Position numbers and translations under genes: made by a program | Notes under the pieces: model-generated | Seen by the model: only the letters and a program-made list of their open reading frames with translations | What the model was told of the DNA's origin: nothing | Databases searched by the model: none | Shown: one piece after another, positions 6,951-15,164 of the stretch | Layout: every line of letters begins with the position of its first letter | How positions within the stretch are numbered: the stretch's first letter is position 1 | Assembly (NCBI GenBank): GCA_002480525.1 | Contig: DLCH01000016.1 | Coordinates: forward strand, 15,566-79,565 | DNA: 64,000 bases | Source of the DNA: Gammaproteobacteria bacterium UBA7803 | Lineage (GTDB): Bacteria; Pseudomonadota; Gammaproteobacteria; Pseudomonadales; Azotimanducaceae | Direction of reading: 5' to 3'

Positions 6951-9161
6951 CTACTGCAGGGCGACGTCGGGCTCGGGACGGTGCTCGGCGAGGGCGATCT
7001 GACGGGTGAGCTGCATGTAGTCGACCAGGATCTCGCCGGACTCGCGGATCATGGCGTCGTCGCTCGGATCTTCCTCGTCCTCCCGGGCGGCGTTGGCTTC
7101 CTCCAGATCCTCGATGCTCGCCAGCGGCTCTTCACCCTTGGCCTTGCGCAGGGCGTTCTCGAGCTGCAGCCGCCAGGCCTCGTCCCGGGCCTGCTCGGCG
7201 GTCCGCACGTCCTCGTTCAGGGACAGGTGGGTCTGGTGGCTCTCCTCCCGGGTCTTCAGCGCCAGCGCGCGCATGTAGGTGAAGTCCGGGTCCTCGGCGA
7301 CCCGCTGCTGGTGGCGGGCGTTCAGCTCCGCCAGCAGCGGGTGGATGTCGTCGCTGCGCGGGTACACGGCGGGCTGGATCATGTCCCAGGGCATGGCGTC
7401 TTCCAGCGAGCTCTCGCCGATCCGCTCGGCGTCGTAGACCTCCGGGAACTCGATGTCGGGAATGATGCCCTGGTGCTGGGTGCTCTGGCCCGACACCCGG
7501 TAGAACTTGGCGGCGGTGATCTTGAGCTGTCCGCGGTTCAGGGGGATCAGGGTCTGCACGGTGCCCTTGCCGAAGGTCTGGCTGCCGATGATCAGGCCGC
7601 GCTCGTAGTCCTGGATGGCGCCGGCGAAAATCTCCGAGGCGGAGGCCGACAGCCGGTTCACCAGCACCGCCATCGGGCCGGACCAGGCGACGCTGTCGTC
7701 GTTGTCGGCATAGATGCTCGGCCGGCGGTTGGCCGACTTGACCTGCACCGTGGGGCCGGACTCGATGAACAGGCCGGTCATCTGGTCGGCTTCCTGCAGC
7801 GAGCCGCCGCCGTTGTTGCGCAGGTCGATGACCAGGGCGTCCATGCCTTCCGCTTTCAGCTCCTCGATCAGCCGGCGCACGTCGCGGGTGGTGCTCTTGT
7901 AGTTCGGGTCGCCCTGCTGGATGGCCTTGAAGTCGGCGTAGAACGTGGGCACCTCGATGATGCCGATCCGGTGGGTCTCGCCGCCCCGGTTCAGGGTCAG
8001 CAGCTTGCGGCTCGCATCCTGCTCCTCGAGCTGGACCGCGTCGCGGGTGATGGTGACCACCCGGGTGCCGGTGTCCGTCGCCGTCTGCGGAATGATCTCC
8101 AGGCGCACGGTGGAGTCCTTGGGCCCGCGGATCAGCTCCACCACGTCGTCGAGCCGCCAGCCCACCACGTCGATCAGCGGCCCGTCCTCGCCCTGGCCGA
8201 CGCTGACGATGCGGTCGGACGGCTTGAGCATGCCGGACTTGTCGGCAGGGCCGGCGGGCACCAGCTCGACCACCGAGGTGTACTCGTCCTCGTTGCGCAG
8301 CACCGCGCCGATGCCTTCGAGCTGCAGCGACATGTTGATGTTGAAGTTCTCCGAGGTCCGCGGCGAGAAGTACTGGGTGTGCGGATCGTAGGTGGCGGCG
8401 AAGGCGTTGACGTAGAGCTGGAAGGCGTCCTCGCTCTTGGTCTGGCGCGCCTGCTTGAGACGGTTCTGGTAGCGCTTGGTGAGCAGCTCGGCGATCTCGT
8501 CGGTGGGCTTGCCGTTGAGCTTCATGCCGAGGGCCGCGGCCTTGAGGCGCTTGCGCCACAGATCGTCCATGGCGGCCTCGTCGGCCGCCCAGGGGGCGTC
8601 CTCGCGGTCGATGGCGACCGCCTCGTCGACGGTGAAGTCGAGCTTGTCCAGGCCCTGCCCGATCTCGGCGAGCAGGAACTCCAGCCGCTCGGTGAGGCGC
8701 TGCTGGTAGCGGTTGAAGATGTCGAAGGCCGGTTCCAGGTTGCCACGCACCAGCGCATCGTCGAGCTTGTAGCGGTACTTCTCGAGCTCGGCGACGTCGT
8801 CGGCCGAGAAGTACACCCGGGCGCCGTCGAGCATGTCGAGGTAGTTGTCAAAAATATGGCTCGACATGGCGTCGTCGAGCCGTTTCTGGTCCTGCAGATA
8901 ATGGTTGTGCCGGAGCTGATCGACGATGGTCAGCAGCGTGCGAGGGTGCACGTCCAGTGGTTCGAGCGCGTGAACCGCCTCGGCTGTCGAGTAGGCGATC
9001 TGCGGCGCCGGCGCCTGGGCGGCGTCGTCGGCGGCGCGGGCCGGCGCCATGACCGCGGCGACGACCAGCGCGGCGCCCAGGCCGCAGGCCAGTACCCGCC
9101 CCAGGTTGCGGAGCGTGTCGGTTGCCGAAGCCGTGCGGAGCTGAAGTCGTGATGAATGCAT
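6951..9161 (-). CDS. prc: Carboxy-terminal processing (tail-specific) periplasmic protease
   Basis: S41-family serine protease of 736 residues that trims C-termini of periplasmic and lipid-anchored proteins and tunes murein hydrolases. A signal peptide ends near ARA (about residue 43). An N-terminal helical DUF3340-like region, a PDZ domain (LVPAGPADKSGMLKPSDRIV) and the catalytic core follow, with the NRLSASASEIF serine motif and the lysine in GSQTFGKGTVQ. Length and order fit E. coli Prc, with the extra C-terminal domain. The ATG at 9161 is chosen because it gives a normal signal peptide; the open frame continues upstream without a credible start. Heads a prc-mscS unit. Confidence 0.93.
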   Translation of the reverse strand: MHSSRLQLRTASATDTLRNLGRVLACGLGAALVVAAVMAPARAADDAAQAPAPQIAYSTAEAVHALEPLDVHPRTLLTIVDQLRHNHYLQDQKRLDDAMSSHIFDNYLDMLDGARVYFSADDVAELEKYRYKLDDALVRGNLEPAFDIFNRYQQRLTERLEFLLAEIGQGLDKLDFTVDEAVAIDREDAPWAADEAAMDDLWRKRLKAAALGMKLNGKPTDEIAELLTKRYQNRLKQARQTKSEDAFQLYVNAFAATYDPHTQYFSPRTSENFNINMSLQLEGIGAVLRNEDEYTSVVELVPAGPADKSGMLKPSDRIVSVGQGEDGPLIDVVGWRLDDVVELIRGPKDSTVRLEIIPQTATDTGTRVVTITRDAVQLEEQDASRKLLTLNRGGETHRIGIIEVPTFYADFKAIQQGDPNYKSTTRDVRRLIEELKAEGMDALVIDLRNNGGGSLQEADQMTGLFIESGPTVQVKSANRRPSIYADNDDSVAWSGPMAVLVNRLSASASEIFAGAIQDYERGLIIGSQTFGKGTVQTLIPLNRGQLKITAAKFYRVSGQSTQHQGIIPDIEFPEVYDAERIGESSLEDAMPWDMIQPAVYPRSDDIHPLLAELNARHQQRVAEDPDFTYMRALALKTREESHQTHLSLNEDVRTAEQARDEAWRLQLENALRKAKGEEPLASIEDLEEANAAREDEEDPSDDAMIRESGEILVDYMQLTRQIALAEHRPEPDVALQ

Positions 9162-9174
9162 GCGCTGTCTTCTT

Positions 9175-9236
9175 GCCTGATGCTGGTGCCTGATGCTTGC
9201 CTGTCGCTGGCCTGGTGCCTGCCTCGTCCGTGCCTG
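9175..9236 (-). repeat. Irregular short repeats in the prc leader
   Basis: On the plus strand GCCTG recurs at 9175, 9188, 9199, 9210, 9217 and 9232, mostly 11-13 nt apart, within variants of TGCCTGATGCT. In the prc transcript these appear as CAGGCA units just ahead of the start codon. No family known to me. Confidence 0.5.
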
Positions 9237-9300
9237 TCGTTCGCTGTCCGTGTCCGGCCCTGCCAGCCCCGTGGGCCTGGTCGGTACGCCGCTCTGGACA

Positions 9301-9306
9301 CTTATA
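9301..9306 (-). promoter_or_regulatory. Possible prc -10 element
   Basis: TATAAG on the minus strand, about 140 nt upstream of the prc ATG, in an AT-richer patch. No good -35 hexamer sits at 16-18 nt, so an activator or another sigma factor may be needed, or the match may be chance. Confidence 0.3.
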
Positions 9307-9643
9307 CCGACCCTGGCGTTTGTGTTTAGATGTGCGCCGTCCGGGCCGCCTTCGGCCCGGCAGCAGCGGGGCCTCGCCGGGCCGGCGGGCGCGGCGGACT
9401 CGTCGGGCCGCCGATCATTGAGATGCCGGCGGCGGGACGAGGTTCCCCGATTCGACTCCTCCTTTGGAGAAGGTCGTGAAAGAGGCCTGTCATCGCCTTC
9501 CATCGGCCGGTCGTCAGCCGCCGACGGAGCGTCGCCTCAGTTCGAGGACGTCCAACGAGGCTATCCAAACGGGCAAAAACCCACTGTGTCCAGAATGTAA
9601 CCCGGTGTTCAGCCCGCGGGCAACCGGAGCCAAGGAGCCAGAT

Positions 9644-10453
9644 ATGCCGATATTGAGACCTGATCGAACCGCGCGTGGAGACACCCGCGGCGAACTTCGC
9701 CGCGGGCCCGGGAAGGGCGTGCTGCTCGTGGCCGGCACGCTCCTGGTCGGGCTGGCCGCCGGCTGCCAGCAGGGCGAGTCCACCGCGGCGCCGGAGGCCC
9801 CGGCCCCGCTGACCGAGGATGCCGAGAAGGCCAGCTACGCCCTCGGCTATCAGTTCTCCGCCAACTTCCAGCGCCAGTTCCCGGAGGAGATGGTCAGCGA
9901 CGCCTTCGTGCGCGGCGTCGAGGACCAGCTCGCCGGCAGCGACTCCCTGGTGGACGAGGCCGAGGCCGAGCGGGTCATCACGGCCATGGTCGAGGCGCGC
10001 CGCGCCGCGGCGGCCAACGAGGCCATGAAGACCCTCGAGGAGGGGCTCGCGTTTCTCGAGGAGAACGCCAAGCGGGAGGAGGTCGTCGCGCTGGAATCGG
10101 GCCTGCAGTACGAGGTGCTCCAGGAAGGTGAGGGCGACAAGCCCGCGGCCACCGACACGGTCACCACCCACTACGAGGGCCGTCTCATCGACGGCACCGT
10201 GTTCGACAGCTCCTACGAGCGCGGCGAACCCGCCAGCTTCCCGCTCAACCGGGTGATCCCGGGCTGGACCGAGGGGCTGCAGCTCATGTCCCCCGGCGCC
10301 AAGTACCGGCTCTACGTGCCGGCCGAGCTCGCCTACGGCCAGCGCGCCGCCGGCGACATTCCGCCCAACTCGACGCTGATCTTCGACGTCGAGCTGCTGG
10401 AGGTGGAATCGGCGGACGCCGGCGACGAGGCGGACGGTTCCTCGGACGGCTGA
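9644..10453 (+). CDS. FKBP-type peptidyl-prolyl isomerase, Mip/FkpA-like lipoprotein
   Basis: Periplasmic prolyl isomerase and chaperone of 269 residues. The N-terminal hydrophobic segment ends in a lipobox (LAAGC, Cys near residue 43), so it is predicted to be membrane anchored. An FKBP_N dimerisation domain follows (about 55-150, starting KASYALGYQFSANFQRQF), then a C-terminal FKBP domain with VTTHYEGRLIDGTVFDSSY, VIPGWTEGLQLM and IPPNSTLIFDVELLEV. The chosen ATG has an AAGGAG Shine-Dalgarno 7-8 nt upstream; the frame is open further upstream but lacks a better start. Divergent from prc, another envelope protein quality-control gene. Confidence 0.92.
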   Translation: MPILRPDRTARGDTRGELRRGPGKGVLLVAGTLLVGLAAGCQQGESTAAPEAPAPLTEDAEKASYALGYQFSANFQRQFPEEMVSDAFVRGVEDQLAGSDSLVDEAEAERVITAMVEARRAAAANEAMKTLEEGLAFLEENAKREEVVALESGLQYEVLQEGEGDKPAATDTVTTHYEGRLIDGTVFDSSYERGEPASFPLNRVIPGWTEGLQLMSPGAKYRLYVPAELAYGQRAAGDIPPNSTLIFDVELLEVESADAGDEADGSSDG

Positions 10454-10476
10454 GGCCGGCGCCGGTCACGGGGCGC

Positions 10477-10497
10477 GGGGGCGTCGCCGACGTCCCC
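10477..10497. terminator. Hairpin between convergent genes
   Basis: Stem 10477-10484 with 10490-10497 (8 bp including one G-T), loop CGCCG, in the 45-bp gap between the convergent FKBP and pentapeptide-repeat genes. No T tract, so a weak or bidirectional terminator at best. Confidence 0.3.
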
Positions 10498-10498
10498 G

Positions 10499-11146
10499 TC
10501 AGTCCTCGATGACCACGCCCACCGGCTCGAGCAGCAGCGGCACCTGCTCGGGCCGGATGCGCACGCCGCGCAGGTCGAGCTGGCGGGGGTCGAGATTGTT
10601 GAACACCGCACCGCGCAGGTCCGCGCCGGCGATCTCGAAACCCCGGCCGGAGACATTGTTCAGGTCCGTGTCCCGCAGGTCGGCATCGCGCAGGCAGCAC
10701 TCGTCCAGGCTCGCCTCCAGCAGGCGGCTGCCGCTCAGGTCCGCCCCGGTCAGGTCGATCCGCGCGAGATCCGCGTAGGACAGGTTGCAGCGGGTCATGG
10801 TGCAGCGCACCATCGGGGTCCGGGTCTGCACCGGCAGGCGGGTGTCGAGCTGGGAGAAGTCGGTGCCCTGGGCCTGGCAGTCGGACAGGCTGAGATCGTA
10901 GGCCCGGGCCCGGTGGAACGACGCCATGGACAGGTCGCACCGCTCGAACACGGCTTCCCGGAGGTCGGCGTAGGAAAAGTCGGCCGGCGCCTCGTCGGCT
11001 TCCCAGGCCCGGCAGCCCGAGAACACGGCGCCGGCCAGGCTGGCGCCGCGGAACCGGGCGCCGGCCAGCAGACAGTCCTCGAACCGGTGACCGTCGAGCT
11101 CGGCGCCGGAGAAGTCCCGGTGGCGCAGGTCCTCGCCCCGGAACAC
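10499..11146 (-). CDS. Qnr-like pentapeptide repeat protein
   Basis: A 215-residue quadrilateral beta-helix protein made almost entirely of A(D/N)LXX-type five-residue repeats, for example DFSYADLREAVFERCDL and CNLSYADLARIDLTGADLSG. Its length, the central break after TDFSQ and the C-terminus LDPRQLDLRGVRIRPEQVPL followed by LLEPVGVV closely parallel Qnr proteins, which mimic DNA and protect gyrase and topoisomerase IV from quinolones. Chromosomal Qnr homologues in aquatic gammaproteobacteria are the likely source group; actual resistance is not shown. The start is uncertain: GTG at 11146 has no Shine-Dalgarno, while an in-frame CTG about 24 nt upstream sits 5 nt after GGAGG. Confidence 0.82.
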   Translation of the reverse strand: MFRGEDLRHRDFSGAELDGHRFEDCLLAGARFRGASLAGAVFSGCRAWEADEAPADFSYADLREAVFERCDLSMASFHRARAYDLSLSDCQAQGTDFSQLDTRLPVQTRTPMVRCTMTRCNLSYADLARIDLTGADLSGSRLLEASLDECCLRDADLRDTDLNNVSGRGFEIAGADLRGAVFNNLDPRQLDLRGVRIRPEQVPLLLEPVGVVIED

Positions 11147-11229
11147 CGGCGGGTGTGGTCGGTCAGCCAGCGGGGCCTCCCCTGGGGTGTCGTCAGCCGG
11201 TACAGTAACCGCCGAATACGGAGTTCGCC

Positions 11230-11460
11230 ATGGCCTCGACCCGCAGCGTCCAGCAGCGCCGCCTGATCCGCACCATCGTGCTCGGCTCGGTCGCGGTGTT
11301 CGCCGCCATCGCCTGGCTGTCCAGCGAGCTGGGGATGGATCGGGACGAACTGATCGAGTACGCCCTCACCGGGCTGTGGCTGGTGCTCGGCATGGTGGTG
11401 CTGGCGCTCGCCGGCGCGGCGCTGCTGCGCGGCCTCAAATGGCTGTTGCGGCGCGGCTGA
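11230..11460 (+). CDS. Small two-helix membrane protein, unknown function
   Basis: A 76-residue protein with two predicted transmembrane helices (about 13-32 and 44-66) separated by a short acidic loop (SSELGMDRDELIE), and basic residues at both ends, so both termini are likely cytoplasmic. The ATG follows a CGGAG Shine-Dalgarno. I do not recognise a family. It lies divergent from the Qnr-like gene and convergent with lepB. Confidence 0.65.
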   Translation: MASTRSVQQRRLIRTIVLGSVAVFAAIAWLSSELGMDRDELIEYALTGLWLVLGMVVLALAGAALLRGLKWLLRRG

Positions 11461-11470
11461 GCGGCGCCGG

Positions 11471-12163
11471 TCAGGGCAGGTCGGCGAGAAACCGGTTCAT
11501 GCGCGGCGCGTAGTAGTTCTCGTAGTCGAGGGAGAACGCCACGCTGCGGGCCCGGCCGAGCACGTACTCCCGGGGAACGAAGCCGATCATGCGGGAGTCC
11601 CGGCTGCGATCCCGGTTGTCGCCGAGCATCAGGTACTGGCCCTCGGGGACCACCACGGTGCGGAACGAGCCGGCGAAGGTGGCGGCCTGATCCTCCCGGA
11701 CCATCACCACGCGCTCGCTGCCGAGCAGGGATTCACGGTACAGCACGAAGCCCTCGGGGACGGCGATGGGCACCCGGGTGTCTGCCACGGGGGCATAGCG
11801 GGCGCTGACGCCGTTGACGGTCAGGTGGTTGCGGTGCATGGAGACCCGGTCGCCGGGCACGGCGATCACCCGCTTGACCATCAGGCGGCCGTCCTCGGGT
11901 GAGGTGAAGGTCACCACGTCGCCGCGGTGCGGCGCGTTCCAGGATGCCAGGCGCAGGTGGGTGAACGGCACCCGCAGCCCGTAGGCGAGCTTGTCGACGA
12001 CGATCCGGTCGCCCACCAGAATGGACGGCTCCATCGAGCCGCTCGGCACGTGGTTCCAGTCCGCGACCGCCGAGCGGAACACCAGCATCACCGCCACGAA
12101 GGCGACGAAGCCGCGCCATTCCCGCCACAGGCGCAGCGCGCGGGACGGTTCGTTCACGTTCAT
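11471..12163 (-). CDS. lepB: Signal peptidase I
   Basis: Membrane-bound serine protease of 230 residues that removes signal peptides on the periplasmic face. One N-terminal transmembrane helix (about 17-33) precedes the catalytic Ser43 in VPSGSMEPS and Lys97 in GRLMVKRVIAVPGD; the family boxes GDNRDRSRDSR and SFSLDYENYY-like end are present. It is shorter than E. coli LepB because it lacks the second helix and insertions, and is probably a second, minimal paralogue. The ATG at 12163 overlaps the stop of the upstream DUF1244 gene in ATGA, implying translational coupling. Confidence 0.88.
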   Translation of the reverse strand: MNVNEPSRALRLWREWRGFVAFVAVMLVFRSAVADWNHVPSGSMEPSILVGDRIVVDKLAYGLRVPFTHLRLASWNAPHRGDVVTFTSPEDGRLMVKRVIAVPGDRVSMHRNHLTVNGVSARYAPVADTRVPIAVPEGFVLYRESLLGSERVVMVREDQAATFAGSFRTVVVPEGQYLMLGDNRDRSRDSRMIGFVPREYVLGRARSVAFSLDYENYYAPRMNRFLADLP

Positions 12164-12474
12164 TCGCCGCCGGGCTGACTGCGCTGGAACTGCTGCAGCG
12201 CCTCGGCGCTGGCCTCCTGCTGGTAACGCGCCTTCCACTGGTCGTACGGCATGCCGTACACCCGTTCCCGGGCCGCCTCGTAGTCGACGTCCCGCCCGGC
12301 TTCGCCGGCGGCGGCCACGTACCACTTCGACAGGCAGTTGCGGCAGAACCCGGCCAGGTTCATCAGGTCGATGTTCTGCACGTCCTTGCGCTCGTCGAGG
12401 TGCTCGAGCAGCCGGCGGAACACGGCGGCCTCGATCCGCGTCCGTTCCGCGTCGTCCAGGTCTCGTGGATGCAT
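12160..12474 (-). CDS. DUF1244 family protein
   Basis: A 104-residue cytoplasmic protein of the conserved DUF1244 family. It shows the family core, with QNIDLMNLAGFCRNCLSKWY (the two cysteines may bind metal) and YGMPYDQWKARYQ. No function is established for the family that I know of. It is translationally coupled to lepB by a 4-bp overlap. The ATG at 12474 is chosen; a TTG two codons upstream is possible. Confidence 0.85.
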   Translation of the reverse strand: MHPRDLDDAERTRIEAAVFRRLLEHLDERKDVQNIDLMNLAGFCRNCLSKWYVAAAGEAGRDVDYEAARERVYGMPYDQWKARYQQEASAEALQQFQRSQPGGE

Positions 12475-12603
12475 GGCCAATACTCCTCGCCACTTCTTGC
12501 AGGCTTGCGCGGATGATATCACGCCCCCCGGGCCGGCCGGCTGTGCTTCAATGCCCCGGGCGCGGATGCCCGCGGACAACCGCAGACGGCTGGGAGAACG
12601 ACC

Positions 12604-13395
12604 TTGGAACTGCTGCTCGACCCCCAGATCTGGATCGCCTTCGCCACCCTGGCGGCGCTCGAGATCGTGCTCGGCATCGACAACATCATCTTCATCTCGA
12701 TCCTCACCGGCCGGCTGCCGGCGGAGCAGCGCGCCCGGGCCCGGTTTCTCGGGCTCGGCCTCGCCATGCTGATGCGGCTGGTGCTGCTGTTCTCGCTGGC
12801 CTGGATCATGCGGCTGACGGCTGACCTGTTCACCGTGCTGGAGATGGGCATCAGCGGCCGCGATCTGATCCTGCTCGGCGGCGGCGCGTTCCTCATCGCC
12901 AAGGCCACCCGGGAAATCCACAACAGCCTGGAGGGGGAGAGCCACGGTCACGGCGCGGCCGCCACGGCCACCATGGGCGCGGTGCTGGCGCAGATCGCCG
13001 TGGTGGACGTGGTGTTCTCGCTCGACTCCGTCATCACCGCGGTGGGCATGGTGGACGAGATCGAGGTGATGGTGGCGGCGGTGGTGGTCGCCGTGCTGAT
13101 CATGATGGTGGCGGCGGGTCCGATCTCCCGGTTCGTCGAGGACCACCCGACGGTGAAGATGCTGGCCCTGTCGTTCCTGATCCTGGTGGGGTTCACCCTG
13201 GTCGGCGAGGGCATCGACTTCCATACCCCCAAGGGCTACATCTACACGGCGATGGCGTTCTCGTTCGGCGTGGAGATGCTCAACATCCGCGCCAAGAAGG
13301 CGCGCCGCGGCCACGTGCGCCTGCGTAAGGCCCAGTTCGCCGATCTGGTGGCCGGCTCCACCGACTCGCGGACCTCGGCCGGCGGCGCGTCCTGA
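12604..13395 (+). CDS. TerC family integral membrane protein
   Basis: A 263-residue protein with about seven hydrophobic helices, matching the TerC/Alx/YgdQ group linked to metal ion (manganese) export. The signature acidic membrane motifs are present: LEIVLGIDNIIFISIL near the N-terminus and VVDVVFSLDSVITAVGM in the middle. A His-rich loop (ESHGHG) lies between the halves. The start codon is TTG at 12604. It ends 4 bp before the PP2C phosphatase ATG, suggesting one transcript. Substrate not deducible. Confidence 0.88.
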   Translation: MELLLDPQIWIAFATLAALEIVLGIDNIIFISILTGRLPAEQRARARFLGLGLAMLMRLVLLFSLAWIMRLTADLFTVLEMGISGRDLILLGGGAFLIAKATREIHNSLEGESHGHGAAATATMGAVLAQIAVVDVVFSLDSVITAVGMVDEIEVMVAAVVVAVLIMMVAAGPISRFVEDHPTVKMLALSFLILVGFTLVGEGIDFHTPKGYIYTAMAFSFGVEMLNIRAKKARRGHVRLRKAQFADLVAGSTDSRTSAGGAS

Positions 13396-13399
13396 CGCC

Positions 13400-14104
13400 A
13401 TGCGCCTGTTCGGGCTGACCGACCCCGGCCGGCTGCGCCGCCGCAACGAGGACGCCGTGGCGGTCGATGGCGAGTTCGGGCTGGCGGCGCTGGCCGACGG
13501 CATGGGCGGCCTGCCGGACGGCGATCTGGCCAGCCGGGAAGCCGTCGAGACGGCGCTCGCGTGGCTGCGGGCCATGGACGACGGCGGGCACGACGCCCTG
13601 GCCCGGGCGGTGCTGGCGGCCAATGCCCGGGTGCAGGCCCTGGCCCAGGCGCGTGGCGCCACCATGGGCACCACCCTGGAACTGCTGGCCCTGGACGGCG
13701 ACGGCCGCTGCCGGCTGGCCCACGTCGGCGATTCCCGCGCCTACCTGTGGCGCGATGGGGCCTTGAGTCGGCTCACCCGGGACGACAGCCTGGTGCAGGA
13801 ACTGGTGGACCGGGGGGCCCTGACCGCCCGCGAGGCGGCCCGGTCGGCCCAGCGCAACGTGATCACCCGGGCGGTGGGCCTGGAGGCCGAGCTGGAGCCC
13901 GCCCTGCTGCGGGTGACCCTCGCGCCGGACGATCTGCTGCTGCTGTGCAGCGACGGGGTGTGGGACATGCTCGACGACGCCGACATCGCCACCCACCTGG
14001 CCGGCGCCGGCGCCGATCTGGCGCGCTGCGCCGCCGGGCTGGTGGCCGCCGCCAACGCCGCCGGCGGCGCGGACAACATCGCCGTGGTGCTCGCCCGCCG
14101 CTGA
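13400..14104 (+). CDS. PP2C-type serine/threonine protein phosphatase
   Basis: A 234-residue cytoplasmic metal-dependent phosphatase of the PphA/Stp type. All PP2C metal-site motifs are visible: RRRNEDA near the N-terminus, LADGMGG (about 31-37), HVGDSRAYL, LLCSDGVWDML and GGADNIAVVL near the end. Normal length for the family. No cognate Hanks kinase lies next to it; the nearest Ser/Thr kinase domain in the window is the giant sensor at 23062-29508, about 9 kb away, so partnership is only a guess. Confidence 0.9.
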   Translation: MRLFGLTDPGRLRRRNEDAVAVDGEFGLAALADGMGGLPDGDLASREAVETALAWLRAMDDGGHDALARAVLAANARVQALAQARGATMGTTLELLALDGDGRCRLAHVGDSRAYLWRDGALSRLTRDDSLVQELVDRGALTAREAARSAQRNVITRAVGLEAELEPALLRVTLAPDDLLLLCSDGVWDMLDDADIATHLAGAGADLARCAAGLVAAANAAGGADNIAVVLARR

Positions 14105-14138
14105 CGCGCCAGCGGCAGGCCGGCTGTTTCCTGCCCCC

Positions 14139-14165
14139 GTGGGAGCCTGTTTCTGCAGGCGATCG
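14139..14165 (+). repeat. REP-like element between convergent genes
   Basis: GTGGGAGCC...GCGATCG layout with a 5-bp stem (14145-14149 with 14156-14160) and loop TTTCTG. This resembles the GTGGGAGC/GCGAT class of REP sequences of gammaproteobacteria and is a different family from the GTAGGAGC elements at 21823 and 44313. It lies in the 134-bp convergent gap before trhO. Confidence 0.5.
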
Positions 14166-14238
14166 AATCAGAAGCCGGCGTGGCGGCGTTCTTGCGAAGA
14201 CGGTCCCCGCCGCGGCGAAACCGCGCCCCGGGACGCTC

Positions 14239-15156
14239 TCAGGAGCGCTGCTCCTCGATGCTGGCCCCCACGTGCCGCCGGCCGCGCCGTTCCGCCAGCT
14301 CCACCTGGCGGCGCCGCTCCCGGAAGGCGGCAAGCTGCTCCGGGGTGTGCTCGTCGATGCAGTGCGGGCAGCTCACCCCGACCCGGTAGTCCGGCGAGTC
14401 GAGATCATCGGCCGACAGCGGCCGCCGGCAGGCGAAGCACTGCTCGTAGGAGCCCTCGGCGAGGTCGGCGTCCACCGACACCCGCTGGTCGAACACGAAG
14501 CACTCGCCCTGCCAGCGGTTGTCCCCGGGCGCCACCTGCTCCAGATAGCTGATGATGCCGCCGTCGAGCTGATAGACGGCCTCGAAGCCCTGGTCGAGAA
14601 ACCACGACGACGCCTTCTCGCAGCGGATGCCGCCGGTGCAGAACATGGCGATGCGCGGATGCTCGGCCGGGTCGACGTTGGCCCGCACCCAGTCCGGCAG
14701 CTCGCGGAACGACCGGGTCCCCGGGTCCACGGCGCCGGGAAACGTGCCGATCTCGATCTCGTAGCCGTTGCGGGTGTCGATGACCAGCACGTCGGGGTCT
14801 TCCAGCAGGGCGTTCCAGCGCGCCGGATCGACGTGCTCGCCGGTGCGCCGGGCCGGGTCGACGCCGGGCTGGTCGAGGCGGACGATCTCGGGCTTGATGC
14901 GGACCTTGAGGCGGTGGAACACCGGGTTGCCCGGCGCCGCCGCGGAAAACCGGAAGCGCATGCCGGCGAACGGCGGGCGCGCGGTGAGCTGATCGCGGAA
15001 CGCCTCGAGCGGCGCCCGCTCGCCCGCCAGCGTGGCGTTGATGCCTTCCTCCGCCAGCAGGATCGTGCCCTTGATGCCGAGATCCATGGCGGCCGACTCC
15101 AGCTCGTCGCGCAGGGCCTCGAGGCCGTCGAGGCGGACGAACCGGTAGAACGTCAT
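14239..15156 (-). CDS. trhO: tRNA uridine(34) hydroxylase, rhodanese-fold
   Basis: A 305-residue protein of the UPF0176/TrhO family, which hydroxylates U34 of certain tRNAs to 5-hydroxyuridine. An N-terminal acylphosphatase-like domain (1-95, with IKGTILLAEEGINATL) is followed by a rhodanese domain holding the active-site loop CTGGIRCEK (Cys173, Cys179). Four cysteines near the C-terminus (CFAC and SCPHC) probably bind zinc. ATG 15156 is used; a GTG at 15168 that overlaps the bolA stop in GTGA is equally plausible and would imply coupling. Confidence 0.9.
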   Translation of the reverse strand: MTFYRFVRLDGLEALRDELESAAMDLGIKGTILLAEEGINATLAGERAPLEAFRDQLTARPPFAGMRFRFSAAAPGNPVFHRLKVRIKPEIVRLDQPGVDPARRTGEHVDPARWNALLEDPDVLVIDTRNGYEIEIGTFPGAVDPGTRSFRELPDWVRANVDPAEHPRIAMFCTGGIRCEKASSWFLDQGFEAVYQLDGGIISYLEQVAPGDNRWQGECFVFDQRVSVDADLAEGSYEQCFACRRPLSADDLDSPDYRVGVSCPHCIDEHTPEQLAAFRERRRQVELAERRGRRHVGASIEEQRS

Positions 15157-15164
15157 GACGTCGC

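Larger units (their letters stand above)
9162..9643. other. Divergent prc/FKBP intergenic region
   Basis: A 482-bp noncoding stretch between divergent genes. Besides the repeats at 9175-9236 and the -10 candidate at 9301, it holds a perfect hairpin (8-bp stem 9341-9348 with 9353-9360, loop CCTT). The part from 9361 to 9643 shows no gene or clear promoter to me; the Shine-Dalgarno of the FKBP gene (AAGGAG) is at its end. Confidence 0.5.

Noticed and set aside
6228..9152. 974-residue plus-strand open frame opposite mscS and prc
   Set aside because: Antisense shadow caused by GC-rich codon structure; both opposite genes are well-supported families.
9162..9503. N-terminal extension of Prc by 114 residues
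   Set aside because: It is Arg/Gln/Pro-rich repeat sequence without a credible start, and would bury a normal signal peptide.
11190..11205. LexA box upstream of the Qnr-like gene
   Set aside because: Reads TCGT-N8-ACAG; one half deviates at two of four invariant positions (CTGT-N8-ACAG), so SOS control cannot be claimed.
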